DNA from: Albimonas sp963977235 | Lineage (GTDB): Bacteria; Pseudomonadota; Alphaproteobacteria; Rhodobacterales; Rhodobacteraceae | Direction: 5' to 3' | DNA length: 64,000 bases | Assembly (NCBI RefSeq): GCF_963977235.1 | Contig: NZ_CAXBOD010000001.1 | Location: forward strand, 372,001 to 436,000 | Part shown: positions 7,837 to 16,269 of the stretch, piece after piece | Layout of the letters: every line of letters starts with the position of its first letter | Numbering within the stretch: the first letter of the stretch is position 1 | The notes under the pieces: model-generated | Told to the model about the DNA's origin: nothing | Databases searched by the model: none | What the model saw: only the letters and a program-made list of their open reading frames with translations | Made by a program: the position numbers and the translations under genes

Positions 7837-8708
7837 GCGCGACGATGCTCGCCGAGGTCGCCCCGCCCCCGCCCCAGGCGGGGGCGGCGGAGGCCGTCCA
7901 TGCGCGGCTGCGGGGCGTGACGCGGGTCTATCCCGGCCGCTCCGGCGGGCCGGACGTGCACGCGCTGGGGCCCATCGACCTGGACCTGAAGCAGGGGGAG
8001 TTCTTCTCGGTCGTGGGCCCCTCGGGCTGCGGGAAGTCGACCCTGCTGGACGTGTTGGCGGGGCTGGCGCCGCCCACCGAGGGCACGGTTGAGTTCGAGG
8101 GGAACCGCATCGCCGGCGACGTGCCCGACGGGGTCGGGGTGGTGTTCCAGGAGGACGCGAGCTTCCCCTGGCTCTCGGTCGAGGACAACGTCGCCTTCGG
8201 TCTGCGCCGCGCGGGCGTCGAGGCCGGAGAGACCCGGCGAAGGGTCGATTTCGCCATCGGCTTCATGGGGTTGCGCGATTTCCGCAACGCCTATCCCAGC
8301 CAGCTTTCGGGCGGCATGCGCCAGCGGGTGTGCATCGCCCGCACCCTGGTGATGCAGCCGCGGCTGATCCTGCTCGACGAGCCGTTCGGCGCGCTCGACC
8401 AGCAGACCCGCCTGCTGATGGGCGACGAGCTCTTGCGTCTGTGGCGCGAGACCGGCGCCACGGTGATGCTGATCACTCACGCGCTGGACGAGGCGAACCT
8501 GCTTTCGGACCGCATCGGGGTGATGTCGGCCCGCCCCGGCCGCTTCATCGAGATCGTGGAGACCGGCTGGGACCGCGAGCGCGACTCGAGCCTCGCGGAG
8601 AGGGCCGAGTTCGGCGCCGTCACCTCGCGCCTGTGGACGCTGCTGCGCGGGGAATCCCTGCGCGCGATGGGGCAGGGGGCCGAGGCGCCCGTGGGGGGCG
8701 CGCGATGA
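7833..8708 (+). CDS. ABC transporter ATP-binding protein, NitT/TauT family
   Basis: Cytoplasmic ATPase of 291 residues. Walker A is GPSGCGKST at residues 62-70, with the signature LSGGMRQR and Walker B LILLDEP about 100-120 residues later, followed by the H-loop His in ITHALDEA. It starts with GTG at 7833, overlapping the TGA of the binding protein (GTGA), and its own stop overlaps the ATG of permease 1, so translation is coupled through the transporter genes. An ATG 12 bases downstream is an alternative start. Confidence 0.92.
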   Translation: MSATMLAEVAPPPPQAGAAEAVHARLRGVTRVYPGRSGGPDVHALGPIDLDLKQGEFFSVVGPSGCGKSTLLDVLAGLAPPTEGTVEFEGNRIAGDVPDGVGVVFQEDASFPWLSVEDNVAFGLRRAGVEAGETRRRVDFAIGFMGLRDFRNAYPSQLSGGMRQRVCIARTLVMQPRLILLDEPFGALDQQTRLLMGDELLRLWRETGATVMLITHALDEANLLSDRIGVMSARPGRFIEIVETGWDRERDSSLAERAEFGAVTSRLWTLLRGESLRAMGQGAEAPVGGAR

Positions 8709-9454
8709 CCCCCGCCGCGATCCTGCGCACCACGGTGATCGTGGGGGCCGTCGCCGCGCTCGAGATCGCTTGCCGGACCGGCGCGATCCCGCCGACGATG
8801 GTCGTCGCGCCCTCGGCGATGCTGGCCGGCGCGATCGAGGCGCTGGGCGACCCCGAGTTCTGGCGCCACTTCGGCGTGACGGTCGAGGCGGTGGCCATCG
8901 CCATGGCGCTGGCGATCGTGGGCGGCTTCTGCGTGGGCTTCGCGCTGACCCGGATCCCGCCGCTCAGGCGCGCGGTGTCGCCGTTCCTCGCCTCCTACTA
9001 CTCGATCCCGCACATCGCCTTCTATCCGCTGCTGATCGTGGTCTTCGGACTGGGGCGCACGCCGCTGATCGTGCTGGCGACGCTGTTTGCCATGGTCGCG
9101 ATGATCCTGGCGACGATGGCGGGGCTCGACCGGGTGCCCTCGGTGCTGGCGCGCACGGCGCGGGTGCACCGGCTGTCGCTGGCCTCCGAGATCTGGCGGG
9201 TGCGCCTGCCGGCGGCGGCGCCGCACATCCTCTCGGGGCTGAAGCTGGCGGTGGCCTATTCCTTCATCGGCGTCATCGCCGGCGAGTTCATCATGTCGAC
9301 CGAGGGCATCGGGCACGAGATCGCCTACGCCTACGACAACTTCAACAACCGGCGCATGTACGCGCTGATCCTGATCGTCCTGGCGCTGGTGACGACGTTC
9401 AACATGACCGTCTTCGCCTGGGAGCGCCGGATGCTGAAACGGAGGGGCCTGTGA
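8705..9454 (+). CDS. ABC transporter permease 1, NitT/TauT family
   Basis: Inner-membrane permease of 249 residues with six predicted membrane helices. The binding-protein-dependent permease (EAA) loop appears as RLPAAAPHILSGLKLAVAYSFIGVI. It overlaps the upstream ATPase by an ATGA. It is more similar in layout to the next permease than to other families, so the transporter uses a heterodimeric membrane channel, which is less common in this family than a homodimer. The ATG at 8705 is chosen because a much longer upstream frame merely runs antiphase through the ATPase gene. Confidence 0.9.
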   Translation: MTPAAILRTTVIVGAVAALEIACRTGAIPPTMVVAPSAMLAGAIEALGDPEFWRHFGVTVEAVAIAMALAIVGGFCVGFALTRIPPLRRAVSPFLASYYSIPHIAFYPLLIVVFGLGRTPLIVLATLFAMVAMILATMAGLDRVPSVLARTARVHRLSLASEIWRVRLPAAAPHILSGLKLAVAYSFIGVIAGEFIMSTEGIGHEIAYAYDNFNNRRMYALILIVLALVTTFNMTVFAWERRMLKRRGL

Positions 9455-10260
9455 CCGCCGCCGCAGAACCCGTCGCCGCGTCTGCGCGGCCTGTGCTGGC
9501 AGCCCTGGGGGCCCTGCGGGGGCCCGCGGTGGTGACCCTGGCGATCCTGGTGCTCTGGCAGCTCGCCCACGAGCTGGCCGGCGACGTGGCGATCACCGCG
9601 CCCGCGCCGACGCTGGCCCACATGGTCGAGATGGTCGGGCAGGCTCGCTTCCTGCCCCATCTCGCCGAGACCGCCATGGCCTTCGGGCAGGCGCTGCTGA
9701 TCGCCTGGATGGGGGGCGTGCTGATCGGCCTGGGGCTGGGCGGCTCGCGCCTCGCCGGAGAGGCGGCCGAGCCGGTGCTGGTGACGCTCTACTCGATCCC
9801 CAAGGTGACGCTCTATCCGGTGATCCTGCTGCTGTTCGGGCTGGGGATGCAGGCCAAGGTCGCCTTCGGGGCGTTCCACGGCATCATTCCGGTGGCGCTG
9901 TTCACCCTGAACGCGGTGCGCAACATCCCCGCGGTCCAGATCCGCACCGCCCGCGCCCTGCGCCTGAGCCCGGCCCAGCGCGCCCGCCACGTGCTGCTGC
10001 CCGCGGCCCTGCCGGAGGTCTTTGCGGGGCTGCGGCTGGGCTTCTCGCTGACGCTTCTGGGCTCGATGCTGGGGGAGCTGTTCGCCTCGCAGCGGGGCCT
10101 GGGGTTCCTCTTGATGAAGGCCATCGACCTGCATGACGTCGAGACGATCCTGGCGGTCGCGGTCCTGATCTCGATCTTCGCGGTCGCCGCCAACATGGGG
10201 CTGCTGGCCATCGACCGGCGCCTGCGCCGGGGCGTGGCGCCCGCGGGGCACGGCGCATGA
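9451..10260 (+). CDS. ABC transporter permease 2, NitT/TauT family
   Basis: Second integral-membrane permease, 269 residues, starting with GTG at 9451 (GTGA overlap with permease 1). The EAA-type loop reads LLPAALPEVFAGLRLGFSLTLLGSMLGEL, followed by two more helices. It presumably pairs with permease 1 around two copies of the ATPase. Its stop overlaps the ATG of the GntR-family gene, which keeps the regulator in the same transcript. Confidence 0.9.
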   Translation: MTAAAEPVAASARPVLAALGALRGPAVVTLAILVLWQLAHELAGDVAITAPAPTLAHMVEMVGQARFLPHLAETAMAFGQALLIAWMGGVLIGLGLGGSRLAGEAAEPVLVTLYSIPKVTLYPVILLLFGLGMQAKVAFGAFHGIIPVALFTLNAVRNIPAVQIRTARALRLSPAQRARHVLLPAALPEVFAGLRLGFSLTLLGSMLGELFASQRGLGFLLMKAIDLHDVETILAVAVLISIFAVAANMGLLAIDRRLRRGVAPAGHGA

Positions 10261-11045
10261 GCGGAGAGACGATCCTCGACCGCGGGCAGGGCGCGCCGCT
10301 GCACCATCAGCTGTATCTGGTGCTGGCCGACGCGATCTCCTCGGGCCGCTATGCCGAGGGGGACGCCCTGCCGACCGAGGAGAAGCTGACCGAGCTCTAC
10401 GGCGTCTCGCGCATCACGGTGCGGCGGGCCATGGCCTCGCTGCATGAGCAGGGGCTGGTCGAGCGGGGGGCCGGGCGGCGCACGCGGGTGCGGGGGCTGG
10501 GCTATCCGCTGAACGCATCGGGCGGGTCCATCGTCGACAACATCATCGCCATGGGCGCCGAGACCGTCGCGAAGGTGCTGGAGTTCGACTACGTCGAGGC
10601 CCGCGGCTTTGCGGCCAAGCGCCTGTGGCGGGGGGCCGAGGCCCCGGTCCAGCGCGCCGTGCGCGTGCGCTTTCAGGACGGGGCGCCCTTCGGGGTGCTG
10701 ACCTCGTTCGTGCCCGAGGCGCTGGGCCGGACCTGGACCGAGACCGAACTGGGCGAGCAGCCCCTCCACGCCCTGCTGGCCCGCGCGGGGGCCGAGGTCA
10801 CCGCCACCCGGCAGCTGGTCTCGGCCGCGCTGGCCGATCCGCTGTCGGCCTCGCGGCTGGGGGTGCCGGTGGGCGCCGCCCTGATCGACCTGCGCTGCCT
10901 GATGATCGCGCGCGACGGGCGGGCGGTCGAATACCTCGAGATGCTGGCCCCGCCCGACCGGATGCGCCTGCGCTACGACCTCGGCCTCGACATGCTGGAC
11001 GCGCCGGAAACCCCGGCCAGAGATTTCAAGGAGCCCAAGTCATGA
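10257..11045 (+). CDS. GntR-family (HutC/UTRA) transcriptional regulator
   Basis: A 262-residue regulator: winged HTH at about residues 10-78 (PTEEKLTELYGVSRITVRRAM is the recognition segment) and a UTRA effector domain at about 95-245. HutC-subfamily proteins usually repress the pathway they sit in and release DNA on binding a pathway intermediate. It is embedded between transporter and enzyme genes with ATGA overlaps on both sides, so it would be autoregulated. The inverted repeat at 6794-6809 is the best candidate operator. The effector is unknown; a substituted malate or maleate would fit the context. Confidence 0.88.
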   Translation: MSGETILDRGQGAPLHHQLYLVLADAISSGRYAEGDALPTEEKLTELYGVSRITVRRAMASLHEQGLVERGAGRRTRVRGLGYPLNASGGSIVDNIIAMGAETVAKVLEFDYVEARGFAAKRLWRGAEAPVQRAVRVRFQDGAPFGVLTSFVPEALGRTWTETELGEQPLHALLARAGAEVTATRQLVSAALADPLSASRLGVPVGAALIDLRCLMIARDGRAVEYLEMLAPPDRMRLRYDLGLDMLDAPETPARDFKEPKS

Positions 11046-11935
11046 CCCCAGCCGCGACCCATGCCGCGACCCTCCGCGCCCTGCTGGCAAAGGGCGAGAT
11101 GCTCGTCGCCCCCGGCGCCATCGACGGGATCACCGCCCGCATGGTCGCCGCCGCGGGCTTTCCGGCGGTCTACATGACCGGGGCCGGCACCTCGATGGCG
11201 CTGGGCTACCCGGACTACGGGCTGATCACGATGACCGAGATGGTGGCCAACGCCCGGCGCATCGTCGACGCCTCGGACCTGCCGCTGATCTCGGACGCCG
11301 ACACCGGCTATGGCAACGAACTGAACGTCTGGCGCACGGTGCAGGAGTTCGAGAGGGCGGGCGTCGCCGCGATCCACATCGAGGACCAGGCGTTTCCGAA
11401 GAAGTGCGGCCACCTTGACGACAAGGAGCTGGCGAGCCGCGAGGATTTCGCCGCCAAGATCCGCGCCGCCGCCGCCGCGCGCACGTCGCCCGACTTCGTC
11501 ATCGTGGCGCGCACCGACGCCCGCGGCCCGGCGGGGTTTGAGGAGGCCATCGCGCGGGGCAACCTCGCCCGCGCCGCCGGCGCCGACCTGATCTTCGTCG
11601 AGGCGCCCCAGACCATGGACGAGGTGCGCGAGATCCCCCGCCGGATCGAGGGCCCCTGCCTTCTGAACATGGTCCGCGGCGGCAAGAGCCCCGATGTCCC
11701 CATCGCCGACGCGCGGGCGCTGGGCTACGCCGTCTCGATCGTCCCGGGCCTGCTGCTGCGCGGCATCTTCGAGGCCTGCGACACCCTGCTGCGGGATCTC
11801 GCGGAGGAGCGGTTCCCGCCCAACCGCTCCTCCCCCGGCGCGCTGTTCGCGAAGTTCGACGCGGCCGAGTGGGACCGCCGCCGCACCGCCTTCCGCGACC
11901 CCGCCGACGCCGGCGCGCGCGCCGCGGCCGAGTGA
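11042..11935 (+). CDS. Isocitrate lyase/PEP mutase superfamily C-C lyase (2,3-dimethylmalate or methylisocitrate lyase-like)
   Basis: A 297-residue TIM-barrel lyase. DADTGYG (residues 85-91) binds the metal, and KKCGH (120-124) carries the Cys122 general acid that marks true C-C lyases of this superfamily (isocitrate, methylisocitrate and dimethylmalate lyases); it is absent from PEP mutase. Such enzymes split a 2-hydroxy acid into an oxo-acid such as pyruvate or glyoxylate plus a carboxylic acid. Followed 46 bp later by LeuCD-like hydro-lyase genes, the pair resembles dimethylmaleate hydratase plus dimethylmalate lyase known from anaerobic nicotinate degradation. The substrate is inferred, and oxaloacetate decarboxylase activity is an alternative. 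Confidence 0.85.
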   Translation: MTPAATHAATLRALLAKGEMLVAPGAIDGITARMVAAAGFPAVYMTGAGTSMALGYPDYGLITMTEMVANARRIVDASDLPLISDADTGYGNELNVWRTVQEFERAGVAAIHIEDQAFPKKCGHLDDKELASREDFAAKIRAAAAARTSPDFVIVARTDARGPAGFEEAIARGNLARAAGADLIFVEAPQTMDEVREIPRRIEGPCLLNMVRGGKSPDVPIADARALGYAVSIVPGLLLRGIFEACDTLLRDLAEERFPPNRSSPGALFAKFDAAEWDRRRTAFRDPADAGARAAAE

Positions 11936-11981
11936 GCGCCGCTCGATCACGGCGCGCGACGCGCCAGGGAGGATCCCCCGA

Positions 11982-13382
11982 ATGACCGCCCGCCCCGCGC
12001 CTCCGCGCACCCTCTTCGACCGCATCTGGGACAGCCACGCGGTGGTCGAGCGCGATGACGGCTACACGCTGCTGTATATCGACCGGCACCTGATGCACGA
12101 CGGCTCCGGCGGCTGTTTCGCCAAGCTGCATGAGCGGGGGCTGCCGCTGCGGCGGCCCGACCGCTCGTTCGGGACGCCCGACCATTTCGTCGCCTCGGGG
12201 CCGGAGGCGCTGGCGCCCCTGCGCCGCAAGGCGCTGGAGACGATGACCGCCAACGCCGCCCGCCACGGCTTCACGATGTTCGATCTCGGCGACGCGCGGC
12301 AGGGGATCGCCCATGTGGTCGGGCCCGAGCAGGGGGTGACCCAGCCCGGCCTGACCCTGGTCTGCGGGGACAGCCACACCTCGACCCACGGGGCGCTGGG
12401 GGCGCTGGCCTTCGGCGTCGGCCAGTCCGAGGTCGCCCACGTGATGGCCACGCAATGCCTGTGGCAGCGCCGCCCGAAGACCATGCGCGTCACCTTCGAC
12501 GGGCTCGCGCCTGCGGGGGTGAGCGCCAAGGACCTGGCGCTGGCGATGATCGCGGCCATCGGCGCCGGCGGCGGCGCGGGCCACGTCATCGAATACGCCG
12601 GCGAGGCGGTGCGGGCGCTGAGCGTCGAGGGCCGCCTGACCCTGTGCAACATGTCCATCGAGGCCGGCGCCCGCGCCGGCATGGTCGCCCCCGACGAGAC
12701 CGCCTTCGCCTATCTCGCAGGCCGCCCCTACGCGCCGCAGGGCGCCGACTGGGACCGGGCGCTGGCCCACTGGCGCGCGCTGCCCTCCGATCCCGACGCC
12801 GTCTTCGACCGGGAGGCGCGGCTCGACGCCTCGACCCTCGCGCCGATGGTCACCTGGGGCGTCAGCCCCGAGGAGGCGAGCCCGGTCGACGGCCGCGTGC
12901 CCGACCCCGCCGCCGCCCCCGACGCCGCCTCGCGCGAGGGGCTGGCCCGCACCCTGGACTACATGGGCCTGACCCCGGGCGCTGCGATCGAGGGGATCGA
13001 GGTGGACCGCGTCTTCATCGGCTCGTGCACAAACAGCCGCATCGAGGATCTGCGCGAGGCCGCCCGCGTGCTGCGCGGCCGCAAGACCGCGCGCCCGGCC
13101 TGGGTGGTTCCCGGCTCGGGCCTGGTCAAGGCGCAGGCCGAGGCCGAGGGACTGGACGCCGTGTTCCGCCAGGCGGGGGTCGAGTGGCGCGAGCCCGGCT
13201 GCTCGATGTGCGTGGGCATGAACGGCGACGTCGGCCGGCCGGGAGAGCGGATCGCCTCGACCACCAACCGCAACTTTCAGGGACGGCAGGGGCAGCGCGT
13301 GCGCACCCACCTCGTCAGCCCCGCCATGGCCGCGGCCGCGGCGGTCGAGGGCCGCTTCGCCGACGTCCGCCGGATGCTGTGA
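11982..13382 (+). CDS. LeuC-like hydro-lyase large subunit (3-isopropylmalate dehydratase family)
   Basis: Aconitase-superfamily large subunit of 466 residues, the usual LeuC length. Cluster ligands are Cys349 (GSCTNSR), Cys407 and Cys410 (GCSMCVGMN), with the substrate motif VCGDSHTSTHGA at 127-138. It forms a 4Fe-4S hydro-lyase with the small subunit that follows. Although LeuC-like, its position in a transporter/lyase operon and the absence of leuB or leuA nearby argue for a catabolic role such as hydrating a substituted maleate. A true leucine-biosynthesis enzyme remains possible. AGGGAGG lies upstream of the ATG at 11982. Confidence 0.85.
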   Translation: MTARPAPPRTLFDRIWDSHAVVERDDGYTLLYIDRHLMHDGSGGCFAKLHERGLPLRRPDRSFGTPDHFVASGPEALAPLRRKALETMTANAARHGFTMFDLGDARQGIAHVVGPEQGVTQPGLTLVCGDSHTSTHGALGALAFGVGQSEVAHVMATQCLWQRRPKTMRVTFDGLAPAGVSAKDLALAMIAAIGAGGGAGHVIEYAGEAVRALSVEGRLTLCNMSIEAGARAGMVAPDETAFAYLAGRPYAPQGADWDRALAHWRALPSDPDAVFDREARLDASTLAPMVTWGVSPEEASPVDGRVPDPAAAPDAASREGLARTLDYMGLTPGAAIEGIEVDRVFIGSCTNSRIEDLREAARVLRGRKTARPAWVVPGSGLVKAQAEAEGLDAVFRQAGVEWREPGCSMCVGMNGDVGRPGERIASTTNRNFQGRQGQRVRTHLVSPAMAAAAAVEGRFADVRRML

Positions 13383-13393
13383 GGAGACACGCC

Positions 13394-14008
13394 ATGGAGC
13401 CCTTCGTCGCCCTGCGCGCCCCCGCCCTGCCGCTGCCGCTCGCCAATGTGGACACCGACCAGATCATCCCGGCGCGCTTCCTCGCCCGCCCGCGGGAGGA
13501 GCAGGTGGCCGCCTGCTTCCACGATCTGCGGCTGGATGCCGACGGCGCGCCGCGCGCCGGCTTTCCGATGAACCGGCCGGCGTTCTCCGGCGCCCGGATC
13601 CTGGTCGCCCGGCGCAACTTCGGCTGCGGCTCGTCGCGGGAGTCGGCGGTCACGACGCTGATCGACAACGGCTTTCGCGCCTTCGTCGCCCCCAGCTTCG
13701 GCGACATCTTCTTCAACAACTGCTTCCAGAACGGCGCCCTGCCGGTGCGCCTGCCCGAGGCCCGGATCGAGGCGCTTCTGGCCGCTCTGGAGGCCGAGCC
13801 GGGCGCCGAGATCGCCATCGACCTGGAGGCGGGCGCCCTGACCGGTCCCGACGGCGCCGTGGATCGCTTCGAGGTTGACGGCTTCCGCCGCGACTGCCTG
13901 CTGCGCGGGGTCGACGTGGTGGACCTGACGCTGGGCCACGCCGCCGAGATCGCCGCCTTCGAGGCCCGTCAGGCGCGGGAGCTGGGCTGGCTCGACCGCC
14001 TGCCCTGA
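13394..14008 (+). CDS. LeuD-like hydro-lyase small subunit
   Basis: Swivelling-domain partner of the LeuC-like protein, 204 residues. NVDTDQIIPARFL at the N-terminus and NFGCGSSRESA (about residues 76-86) are the diagnostic LeuD motifs. It starts 11 bases after the large-subunit stop with GAGGAG upstream. It is the last gene of the operon; a strong hairpin follows. Function depends on the large subunit, and isopropylmalate, citraconate/methylmalate and dimethylmaleate are all known substrates in this family. Confidence 0.85.
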   Translation: MEPFVALRAPALPLPLANVDTDQIIPARFLARPREEQVAACFHDLRLDADGAPRAGFPMNRPAFSGARILVARRNFGCGSSRESAVTTLIDNGFRAFVAPSFGDIFFNNCFQNGALPVRLPEARIEALLAALEAEPGAEIAIDLEAGALTGPDGAVDRFEVDGFRRDCLLRGVDVVDLTLGHAAEIAAFEARQARELGWLDRLP

Positions 14009-14034
14009 GCGCGGCTCGGGCCGACGGTCTGACC

Positions 14035-14061
14035 TGAGCCCCCCTCGGCTCGGGGGGCTCA
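14035..14061. terminator. Bidirectional terminator between the LeuD-like and LacI genes
   Basis: A perfect 10-bp stem (TGAGCCCCCC with GGGGGGCTCA) and a 7-base loop lie between convergent genes. Its right arm includes the stop codon of the LacI-family gene. Confidence 0.75.
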
Positions 14062-15063
14062 GCTCGGGGGGGCGGTGCTGTCGCGCACCACCAGCTCGAC
14101 CTCGACCATGCCTTCGATCCCCTCGCCGGTTCCGCCGCCGATCAGGTCCAGCAGCAGGCCGGCCGCGCGCTCTCCGATCAGGGTCCGGGGCTGGCGGATG
14201 GTGGTGAGCGCCGGGGAGAGGTGGGCGCAGACCTCGATGTTGTCGAAGCCCACCACCGAGACGTCGCGCGGCGCCTGCGCCCCGATCCGCCGCAGGGCGC
14301 CGAGGAAGCCCACCGCCATCTCGTCCGAGGCGAAGAACAGGGCGGTGGGGCGGTCGGGGGCGGCGGCCCAGCGCTCGGCCGCCAGCGCGCCGCTGTCCAT
14401 CGAGAAGTCGCCCTCGAAGATCCAGCTGTCGCGCGCCTCCAGCCCGCGGCGGGCCATGGCCGCGCGCCAGCCGTCCTTGCGGGTGCGGGCCAGCACGTTG
14501 GTGCGCGGTCCCGTGACATGGCCGATCCGGCGGTGGCCGAGGTCGGCAAGATGGTCCACCGCCAGCGCCGCGCCATGGGCGTTGTCGACCCGGATCGAGG
14601 GCAGGTCTGCGGGCAGCCACTCGCACGCCGCGACCACCGGCGGGCGGCCGGGCACGTCCAGCGCCGCGGGCGAGAGCCCCCCGTCGAACAGGACCAGCCC
14701 GTCGGCCATGCCGGAGGCGAGATAGCGCCTCAGCCGTTCGTCCGGATCCGGGCCCATCTGGGTGTCGGCGATCAGCAGCCCGTAGTTGCGCGCGCTGAGC
14801 ACCGCCGACATCCCCGCCAGAATCTGGCTGAAGAACGGGTTGGCGAGGTTCGGGGCCAGCGCGATCACGCTGCCCGTTCGCTGCCGGCGCAGGTTCCGCG
14901 CCAGGTGGTTCACCTGGTAGCCGGTCTTCTGCACCGCCCGCAGCACCGCCTGTCGGGTCGGTTTCGCCACCACAGAGGGCTTGGAGAGCGTGCGGCTGAC
15001 GGTGGCCGTCGAGACGCCCGCCTCGCGCGCGACGTCTTGGATCGTGACCGGTCTTCCGTTCAT
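14059..15063 (-). CDS. LacI-family transcriptional repressor
   Basis: A 334-residue regulator. The N-terminal HTH reads VTIQDVAREAGVSTATVSRTLS, with a hinge helix at about 50-60, followed by a periplasmic-binding-protein-like effector domain. The start at 15063 gives the canonical LacI N-terminus; a longer frame up to 15156 would run across the operator region and is rejected. It is divergent from the sugar operon at 15211, and both promoters would be controlled by the two operator-like palindromes between them. The effector is presumably the sugar or polyol taken up by the linked ABC system. Confidence 0.9.
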   Translation of the reverse strand: MNGRPVTIQDVAREAGVSTATVSRTLSKPSVVAKPTRQAVLRAVQKTGYQVNHLARNLRRQRTGSVIALAPNLANPFFSQILAGMSAVLSARNYGLLIADTQMGPDPDERLRRYLASGMADGLVLFDGGLSPAALDVPGRPPVVAACEWLPADLPSIRVDNAHGAALAVDHLADLGHRRIGHVTGPRTNVLARTRKDGWRAAMARRGLEARDSWIFEGDFSMDSGALAAERWAAAPDRPTALFFASDEMAVGFLGALRRIGAQAPRDVSVVGFDNIEVCAHLSPALTTIRQPRTLIGERAAGLLLDLIGGGTGEGIEGMVEVELVVRDSTAPPS

Positions 15064-15119
15064 CCGCGCCGGGGGCCCCCTTGTTGCAGCGCGGCCAATC
15101 TGGCCTGCGCAAAAGGGGT

Positions 15120-15133
15120 TGTAAACGATTTCA
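15120..15133. promoter_or_regulatory. LacI-family operator 1
   Basis: TGTAAACGATTTCA matches the LacI-family consensus TGNAANCGNTTNCA around a central CG. It lies between divergent lacI-like and sugar-operon genes, with centre 32 bp from operator 2. Confidence 0.75.
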
Positions 15134-15151
15134 TCCTCTGCAAGCTTCCGG

Positions 15152-15165
15152 TGCAAACGATTGCA
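15152..15165. promoter_or_regulatory. LacI-family operator 2
   Basis: TGCAAACGATTGCA is an almost perfect palindrome of the LacI-family operator type. The 32-bp centre-to-centre distance from operator 1 is about three helical turns, so dimers would bind the same DNA face and could cooperate. Confidence 0.8.
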
Positions 15166-15210
15166 GCGCCGAATCCGCTACGGCACGGCGCGCGGCGCAG
15201 GGAGGCGCAT

Positions 15211-16269
15211 GTGAAGACCATCCAGGGCCCCGGCCTGTTCCTGGCGCAGTTCGCCGGCGACCAGGCGCCGTTCGACGACTGGCGGTCGATCACCCGCTGG
15301 GCGGCCGAGTGCGGCTATGCCGGCGTCCAGGTCCCCTCGGGTGAGGGGCGGTTCCTGGATCTGGCCCGCGCCGCGTCCTCGAAAGATTATTGCGACGAGA
15401 TCGCCGGCCAGGCCGCCGAGGCGGGCGTCGCGATCACCGAGCTTTCGGCCCATATCCAGGGCCAGCTGGTCGCCGTTCACCCCGCCTACGATCTCGCCTT
15501 CGAGGGCTTCGCGCCGGCCGAGGTCCGCGGGAACCCCAAGGCCCGGCAGGACTGGGCGGTGGAGCAGGTGAAGCTGACGCTTCAAGCCTCGCGCAACTTC
15601 GGCCTCGACCGGATCGCGGCCTTCTCGGGCGCGCTGGCCTGGCCCTATCTCTACCCCTGGCCGCAGCGCCCCGCGGGGCTGGTCGAGGCCGCCTTCGACG
15701 AGCTCGCCGCCCGCTGGCGCCCGATCCTGGACGCCGCCGAGGAGCTGGGCCAGGACATCTGCTACGAGATCCACCCCGGCGAGGACCTGCACGACGGCGC
15801 CAGTTTCGAGATGTTCCTCGAGCGGGTCGCGAACCATTCCCGCGCGAAAATGCTCTACGATCCCAGCCACTACGTCCTGCAGTGCCTGGATTACGTGGCG
15901 CATCTCGACGATTACGCCGAGCGCATCGGGATGTTCCACGTCAAGGACGCCGAGTTCAATCCGACCGGCCGCCAGGGCGTCTACGGCGGCTTCCAGGCTT
16001 GGGTGGACCGCGCCGGCCGCTTCCGCTCTCCGGGCGACGGTCAGGTGGATTTCGGCGCGATCTTCGCCAAGCTCGCCGCGATGGATTTCGACGGCTGGGC
16101 GGTGGTCGAGTGGGAATGCTGCCTCAAGCACCCCGAGGACGGCGCCCGCGAGGGCGCGCAGTTCGTGCGCGACCACATCATCCGCGTCACCGACCGCGCC
16201 TTCGACGATTTCGCCGACGGCGGCGCGGACGAGGCCGCCAACCGCAAGATGCTGGGGCTCGACCGATGA
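15211..16269 (+). CDS. Sugar phosphate isomerase/epimerase family (IolE/xylose-isomerase-like TIM barrel)
   Basis: AP-endonuclease-2 superfamily TIM barrel, 352 residues. Metal ligands expected for the fold are visible: a Glu in CYEIHPGED, Asp/His in YDPSHYVLQ, His in MFHVKDAEF and Glu in AVVEWECCL. Relatives isomerise or dehydrate keto-sugars and keto-inositols. It starts with GTG at 15211 after GGGAGG. As the first gene of a LacI-controlled operon, overlapping an oxidoreductase and an Rbs-type importer, it probably processes the oxidised product made by the dehydrogenase. The exact sugar or polyol is unknown. Confidence 0.8.
   Translation: MKTIQGPGLFLAQFAGDQAPFDDWRSITRWAAECGYAGVQVPSGEGRFLDLARAASSKDYCDEIAGQAAEAGVAITELSAHIQGQLVAVHPAYDLAFEGFAPAEVRGNPKARQDWAVEQVKLTLQASRNFGLDRIAAFSGALAWPYLYPWPQRPAGLVEAAFDELAARWRPILDAAEELGQDICYEIHPGEDLHDGASFEMFLERVANHSRAKMLYDPSHYVLQCLDYVAHLDDYAERIGMFHVKDAEFNPTGRQGVYGGFQAWVDRAGRFRSPGDGQVDFGAIFAKLAAMDFDGWAVVEWECCLKHPEDGAREGAQFVRDHIIRVTDRAFDDFADGGADEAANRKMLGLDR

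Noticed and set aside
11982..14008. Calling the LeuCD-like genes plain leucine biosynthesis leuC and leuD
   Set aside because: Possible, but the operon context with importer, repressor and C-C lyase argues against it; symbols were left empty.
15064..15156. N-terminal extension of the LacI regulator
   Set aside because: It would place coding sequence over both operator palindromes and before the canonical HTH start.
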